From assembly GCA_030765135.1 (NCBI GenBank), contig JAVCDC010000018.1:1-32668 (forward strand): a stretch of 32,668 bases of DNA, in the 5' to 3' direction. Below are positions 29,781 through 32,668 of the stretch, piece by piece (the stretch's first letter is position 1; each line of letters begins with the position of its first letter). The translations under genes were made by a program, and so were the position numbers. The notes under the pieces were generated by a model. It saw only the letters and a program-made list of their open reading frames with translations, was not told the DNA's origin and did no database searches. Source of the stretch: Candidatus Tritonobacter lacicola (GTDB taxonomy: Bacteria > Auribacterota > Tritonobacteria > Tritonobacterales > Tritonobacteraceae).

Positions 29781-31034
29781 TCACCCTTGTTCGGATGTCC
29801 ACTCCAGCATACTCAAGGCCCTGTCTGCTATGGTTTTCTGAAGTTGTTCAGTCATAGCCGCATCACCCTTTTCGAACGGCGTTCCAACGGCGGCAAGCTC
29901 TTCCAGGATGATCTGGCAGAGCTCGCTTATTCGCTCACGTATCATTGGCCAGCCAAGGCGCGTCTCTTGCGCCATCTTCTCCCAATTATCAATAGTGAGC
30001 GTATCGAGTGATTTGCTGCCACCGATCTTCATCGCCAGATTCTTCGAGAGTTCCGGCCAGGCAAGTGTGCAAACAAGGTCATAGAATGGCGATAGTCTGC
30101 GTTCACCGCCTCGGTACAGGATCGAATAGTTCTTGCCGTGCGCATCGGCATTCCCGATTACCACATTAAAGATCAATGCATCGATGAAGTCGCGAATATC
30201 CACAACAGGTGCGGTGGACCATTCGCGCAGCAGTGAAATGCAGTCCCGAAGCAGTGGGCCTCCCTCTTCCTGGTACTTTCGCTCCGGTGGAAATCCGAGT
30301 GCCTGACAGAAGTCCTCCTGGTGCAGTCGTGTGATAGTGCCGTCCGTACCGATCAATCGGTCATACCGTCGAATCAGAATGCACGCTTTCTCGCCGACGA
30401 GACGATACTCAACGGGAGGCACGTTCAGTCCAACGGCACTTGCCAACTTCATGCACAAGATTTCGTTGGCGACCAGTCCGGGAAAACGGTCCGGTTCCGG
30501 CTTCAGGATGTGGGAACTCGGCGTATCACCGAGGGGCAGACATATCTTGGCGTCATGCACAACGACGGGTAATTTGTCCTGAGCGCCGGCCAGAGACAGA
30601 CGGACGCCCTCCTTGCCGACCATTAGTGGGCGACGAGGAAGCTCGGCTACCACGTCCTGCAATTCTATCTCGCTCAATTCGCGCATCCGGGTGTCCTCTG
30701 GATATGGCGGCGCAGTACCTTCTGGAAGCAGACTCACGGCTCCTGCACACTCTCCTCCTATTCGCTCCAGCATGGCGAAATCATTGCGCTCACTGATTCC
30801 AAGGATCGCAGCTACCTTTTTCCGAGGGTCTTCATCAGGCAGTATCCCGGCGAAGAAAGGTCTGGCCTTCTTCCCCCGGAATACCTCCGATTGGAGAGGC
30901 AGCGATCGCGAAAGGGGCATTGCATTTGGCTGGATGAGCCATACCTCATCGTAGCAGAACTGCATCAAACCGCTCTCGTCTTGCTCCAGAGATCCGACCC
31001 TCTTGCCATTCAGGTAAACAGTCAGGCGCTTCAT
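29781..31034 (-). CDS. hipA: HipA-type serine/threonine kinase toxin
   Basis: This 417-residue protein has the HipA couple domain (LTVYLNGKRVGSLEQ... FFAGILPDE) and the HipA kinase core. Visible are the loop GVRLSLAGAQDKLPVV containing the autophosphorylation-type serine, SHILKPEPDRFPGLVANE, IRRYDRL, the catalytic-loop NADAHGKN and the metal-binding PFYDLV. The length is normal and all key residues are present, so it looks functional. HipA kinases phosphorylate aminoacyl-tRNA synthetases and arrest growth. Its ATG overlaps the hipB stop by 4 bp (31031-31034), the usual coupled arrangement. It follows an attC-like site on the same strand and may be part of a cassette. Confidence 0.93.
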   Translation of the reverse strand: MKRLTVYLNGKRVGSLEQDESGLMQFCYDEVWLIQPNAMPLSRSLPLQSEVFRGKKARPFFAGILPDEDPRKKVAAILGISERNDFAMLERIGGECAGAVSLLPEGTAPPYPEDTRMRELSEIELQDVVAELPRRPLMVGKEGVRLSLAGAQDKLPVVVHDAKICLPLGDTPSSHILKPEPDRFPGLVANEILCMKLASAVGLNVPPVEYRLVGEKACILIRRYDRLIGTDGTITRLHQEDFCQALGFPPERKYQEEGGPLLRDCISLLREWSTAPVVDIRDFIDALIFNVVIGNADAHGKNYSILYRGGERRLSPFYDLVCTLAWPELSKNLAMKIGGSKSLDTLTIDNWEKMAQETRLGWPMIRERISELCQIILEELAAVGTPFEKGDAAMTEQLQKTIADRALSMLEWTSEQG

Positions 31035-31270
31035 GGTTTCTCGCGTTTGCCCGCGTCATCGCCGGGGACGTCTATCTGGACCCTAAGCCCCAAGGCCTGA
31101 ATTACGTGGAGGAGCTTTCCGATCTGACAAGTCTGCTTGCCCTTCTCAAGATCGACGATGAAGCGCAGACCGGTGCCGCAGGCCATCGCCAGCTCTTTCT
31201 GGGTGACCTTTAGTTGCTTACGCCTTGCACGAACTGTAGTGCCAAGTTGCTCTGGATTCTGGATATTCAT
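31031..31270 (-). CDS. hipB: HipB-type XRE antitoxin/repressor
   Basis: This 79-residue protein has a helix-turn-helix of the Cro/CI type (VRARRKQLKVTQKELAMACGTGLRFIVDLEKGK), the HipB form in which GLRFI.DLE.GK is typical, and then a short beta/tail region. ATG at 31270 (MNIQNPEQLG) is chosen over ATG at 31318 because the nearest operator-like palindrome (31272-31285) sits directly before it. It should bind those palindromes, repress hipBA and neutralise HipA. Confidence 0.88.
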   Translation of the reverse strand: MNIQNPEQLGTTVRARRKQLKVTQKELAMACGTGLRFIVDLEKGKQTCQIGKLLHVIQALGLRVQIDVPGDDAGKREKP

Positions 31271-31271
31271 G

Positions 31272-31384
31272 TTACTGTTCGGGAGTATTCCATCGAATCG
31301 GCGATAAGTCAAGATCATTATTTACCGTTCGGTAACAAATGGCCTGCACTCAGGTCCAGTACTGCCATTATTCCCGATCGGTAA
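31272..31384. promoter_or_regulatory. Three HipB-operator-like palindromes at about 50-bp spacing
   Basis: The sites are TTACTGTTCGGGAG (31272-31285), TTACCGTTCGGTAA (31322-31335, nearly perfect dyad) and TTCCCGATCGGTAA (31371-31384). Starts are 50 and 49 bp apart, about five helical turns, so repressors would lie on one DNA face. They span the region upstream of hipB. Confidence 0.65.
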
Positions 31385-31407
31385 CAATTCGTTCGTGGTA
31401 TGTGGCT

Positions 31408-31540
31408 GGCGAACGTAAAGCTCAGCCACCGGAAGGGGCCAACGGAAAAACTATGCTACCCGGAAAAACGCCGGCGAAAAATAAAACGTTTGATAGCTGG
31501 ATCAGCCCTTCCGGTCTGCTTGAGCGACTGGTTCGCGGCT
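31408..31540 (-). repeat. attC-like recombination site 1 (integron cassette type)
   Basis: Read on the minus strand it begins GCGAAC, continues TCGCTCAAGCAGACCGGAAG, and ends CCTTCCGGTGGCTGAGC, then TTTACGTTCGCC. The outer arms (GCGAAC/GTTCGC) and inner arms (GCTCA-GC-ACCGGAAGGG) pair with extra unpaired bases on one side only, as in attC sites. It starts 2 bp after the stop of the HigA gene. The R' box GTTCGC departs from the consensus GTTRRRY. Confidence 0.65.
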
Positions 31541-31541
31541 A

Positions 31542-31817
31542 TTATGCAACTTCAAGTCTGAGATGTTTGCCAATAGCTTGAGCAAACTTTTCAAGGGTCG
31601 AAAGCTTGATGTCTTCGGCGTGGTTTTCGATTCTCGATATGGCAGATTTTTTAGTGTGCAAGCGGGCGGCAAGTTCTTCTTGAGTCAACCCGGCTTCTTT
31701 CCTGGCTTGCCGGAGTATAATGCCAATCTTGAAATGCTCATAACCCGAGTCAAATTCCTTAGCGAATTTCGAGTCACGGGTTTTGCGTTTATTGATGTAT
31801 TTCTGCAGATCGCTCAT
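31542..31817 (-). CDS. higA: HigA-type XRE antitoxin
   Basis: This 91-residue protein has an XRE helix-turn-helix (ILRQARKEAGLTQEELAARLHTKKSAISRIENHAEDIKLSTLEKFAQAIGKHL), typical of antitoxins paired with phage-derived Gp49-like HigB toxins. An excellent Shine-Dalgarno sequence (aggagg) precedes the ATG and overlaps the end of the toxin gene. The reading frame is intact although its toxin has an internal stop, so it may persist as a free repressor or anti-addiction gene. Its stop is directly followed by an attC-like site. Confidence 0.88.
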   Translation of the reverse strand: MSDLQKYINKRKTRDSKFAKEFDSGYEHFKIGIILRQARKEAGLTQEELAARLHTKKSAISRIENHAEDIKLSTLEKFAQAIGKHLRLEVA

Positions 31818-31819
31818 TT

Positions 31820-32164
31820 CTATTTCCTCCTGAAATAATCTCGTTTTCTATCTTCGGCAAGCCGAATAGCTTGCCTTGGTGTCTTTTGGCTCTTCTTTTG
31901 AAATGCATGTGCTAAAATCAAAAACTGTGATCCATCAAAGAATCCGAGAAATCGAAATATATTGGAGCCAACCTTGACTCGGACTTCCCAGAGTCACTTT
32001 GTATTCTTCATCTTTTGAAAGTACTGCGCCGGTACGATATTCAATTCCTCGACCAAATTAAGCACCCACGCTATCTTTTGGGCCTGCTTGGCTGTGAGAG
32101 TATCGAGGAATTCCTCAATCGGGCTCCGACCGGAAGCTGTCTTATAGAAATTAACTTTTCTCAT
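31820..32164 (-). pseudogene. higB: HigB/RelE-family toxin with an in-frame TGA
   Basis: The minus strand reads MRKVNFYKTASGRSPIEEFL to codon 56 (QKMKNTK). It meets TGA at 31996-31994, then continues in the same frame with LWEVRVKVGSNIFRFLGFF, a later AHAFQKKSQKTPRQAIRLAE and a TAG at 31822-31820. The 114-codon length and both halves match the Gp49-like HigB toxin family, where the position of the stop is usually occupied by a residue before LWEVR. One base change has thus inactivated an otherwise intact toxin. Other genes in this window use TGA as a true stop, so recoding is unlikely. Confidence 0.85.
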
Positions 32165-32223
32165 GCTGGGAATAAGTTAACATGTATGTTAACCAGGGGC
32201 AAGGAGAAACTGCATTTATTTTA

Positions 32224-32353
32224 GCCGCGAACGTAGAGCTAAGCTGCCGGAAGGGGCCTACCAAAAAACCATACTATCCGGGAAAACACCGGCGAAAAAT
32301 AGAACGTTCGACAGTAGCATTAGCCCTTCCGGTCTGCTTGAGCGATTTGTTAG
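32224..32353 (-). repeat. attC-like recombination site 2 (integron cassette type)
   Basis: On the minus strand it begins CTAACAAATCGCTCAAGCAG, then ACCGGAAGGG, and ends CCTTCCGGCAGCTTAGC, then TCTACGTTCGC. It is similar along its whole 130 bp to site 1. The TAA stop of the 86-residue ORF lies within its first box. CTAAC matches the canonical attC R'' box better than site 1 does. Confidence 0.65.
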
Positions 32354-32610
32354 TTTATCTTCCTAATTTTCTGGGAGATTAGCTTTAGTGGGGTTCCTTC
32401 TAATGATTTGCGCATCTTCTCTTTGAACTCTTCACTATAAAGAGGTTTTATAAATTGTTTTGGGATTTCTTCTTCCTCAAGATCTTTAATAAATTCCTCA
32501 TAGAGCTTTTCAAATTCCTCATCAGTAAATTCTATTTTCTTGGAGAGGTATAACCAAAAGTTGTGGATGAGAAAGAAAATGAGCGTATCCTCATAGGACC
32601 CTAGAAACAA
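32350..32610 (-). CDS. Small charged protein of unknown function (possible cassette gene)
   Basis: This 86-residue ORF starts at TTG (32610). It has an N-terminal aromatic stretch (IFFLIHNFWLYLSKK), then an acidic, helical body (FTDEEFEKLYEEFIKDLEEEE) and a basic end (KLISQKIRKIN). I do not recognise a family. The codon pattern looks like real protein, but the first residues overlap an inverted repeat shared with the ORF that begins at 32646, so the true N-terminus may be lost or lie elsewhere. Its stop falls in an attC-like site, the position expected for an integron cassette gene. Confidence 0.5.
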   Translation of the reverse strand: MFLGSYEDTLIFFLIHNFWLYLSKKIEFTDEEFEKLYEEFIKDLEEEEIPKQFIKPLYSEEFKEKMRKSLEGTPLKLISQKIRKIN

Positions 32611-32647
32611 TCAAACCTCTCGAGAGAGGTAAGGAGGATACGCTCAT
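32579..32647. repeat. 14-bp inverted repeat at the right edge
   Basis: atgagcgtatcctc (32579-32592) and gaggatacgctcat (32634-32647) are perfect reverse complements, with a further palindrome ctctcgagag (32617-32626) between them. The right arm includes the first two bases of the ATG at 32646. It could be an insertion-sequence end or an operator; the window stops too soon to tell. Confidence 0.6.
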
Positions 32648-32668
32648 GAAGCACCATACCACAGAGGA
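32646..32668 (+). CDS. Start of an ORF running off the window
   Basis: ATG at 32646 follows a good ribosome site (taaggagg, 32630-32637) and encodes MKHHTTE before the sequence ends. Since the other window edge holds an IS1380-like remnant, this may be a transposase start at a repeat-bounded contig edge. That is a guess from position only. Confidence 0.35.

Noticed and set aside
31994-31996. TGA as a recoded sense codon in the toxin gene
   Set aside because: cooC (3184-3186), cooS, acsB, the TPR gene and others end at TGA where their families end, so the standard code holds.
1-32668. tRNA or rRNA genes
   Set aside because: No cloverleaf with a TTC-loop motif and no rRNA signature stretches were noticed on either strand.

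Overview
The window comes from an uncultured, strictly anaerobic bacterium with a Wood-Ljungdahl (reductive acetyl-CoA) pathway. The evidence is a near-complete CODH/ACS gene set: cooC, cooS, acsB, acsD, acsC and the corrinoid-protein activator. The mix of GC-rich genes, PQQ-type beta-propellers with Pro/Thr linkers, a PEP-CTERM protein, GxxExxY and GIDE proteins and many palindromic intergenic repeats suggests a candidate-phylum lineage of the PVC/Omnitrophota or Elusimicrobiota sphere. I cannot fix the phylum from sequence alone.

Layout. (1) 1-144: an IS1380-like transposase remnant. (2) 396-16967, all on the plus strand: a MetE-like core methionine synthase, two CooC nickel-insertion ATPases, CooS, a CooF-like ferredoxin, a NuoE/NuoF/HoxU-like NADH module, AcsB, AcsD, a secreted TPR protein, AcsC and the RACo activator. 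CO2/CO chemistry at CooS-AcsB is thus joined in one gene run to a flavin/Fe-S module able to exchange electrons with NAD(H). No tetrahydrofolate methyl-branch enzyme (acsE, metF, fhs) is present here. (3) 17033-26254, minus strand: surface proteins. One double-propeller PQQ protein has its own sigma70-type promoter. A four-gene run follows (dockerin/PQQ protein, TSP3-type protein, membrane TPR protein, PEP-CTERM protein), headed by a promoter, a c-di-GMP-I riboswitch and an overlapping intrinsic terminator. A decayed PQQ gene lies upstream. (4) 26419-29608: NrnA-like DHH phosphoesterase, LemA, a GxxExxY gene set inside a palindromic repeat, and a GIDE-domain membrane protein. (5) 29781-32610: toxin-antitoxin genes (HipBA and a HigBA pair with a nonsense-mutated toxin) and a small ORF, with two integron attC-like palindromes placed directly after stop codons.

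Main points for a second look: the GxxExxY gene that looks like the filled version of a neighbouring 76-bp repeat with 5-bp flanking duplications; the attC-like cassette array; the riboswitch-controlled surface operon; a shared C-terminal motif ending in GYGW plus one residue in three secreted proteins; and a palindromic repeat family that supplies stop and start codons inside the CODH/ACS operon.
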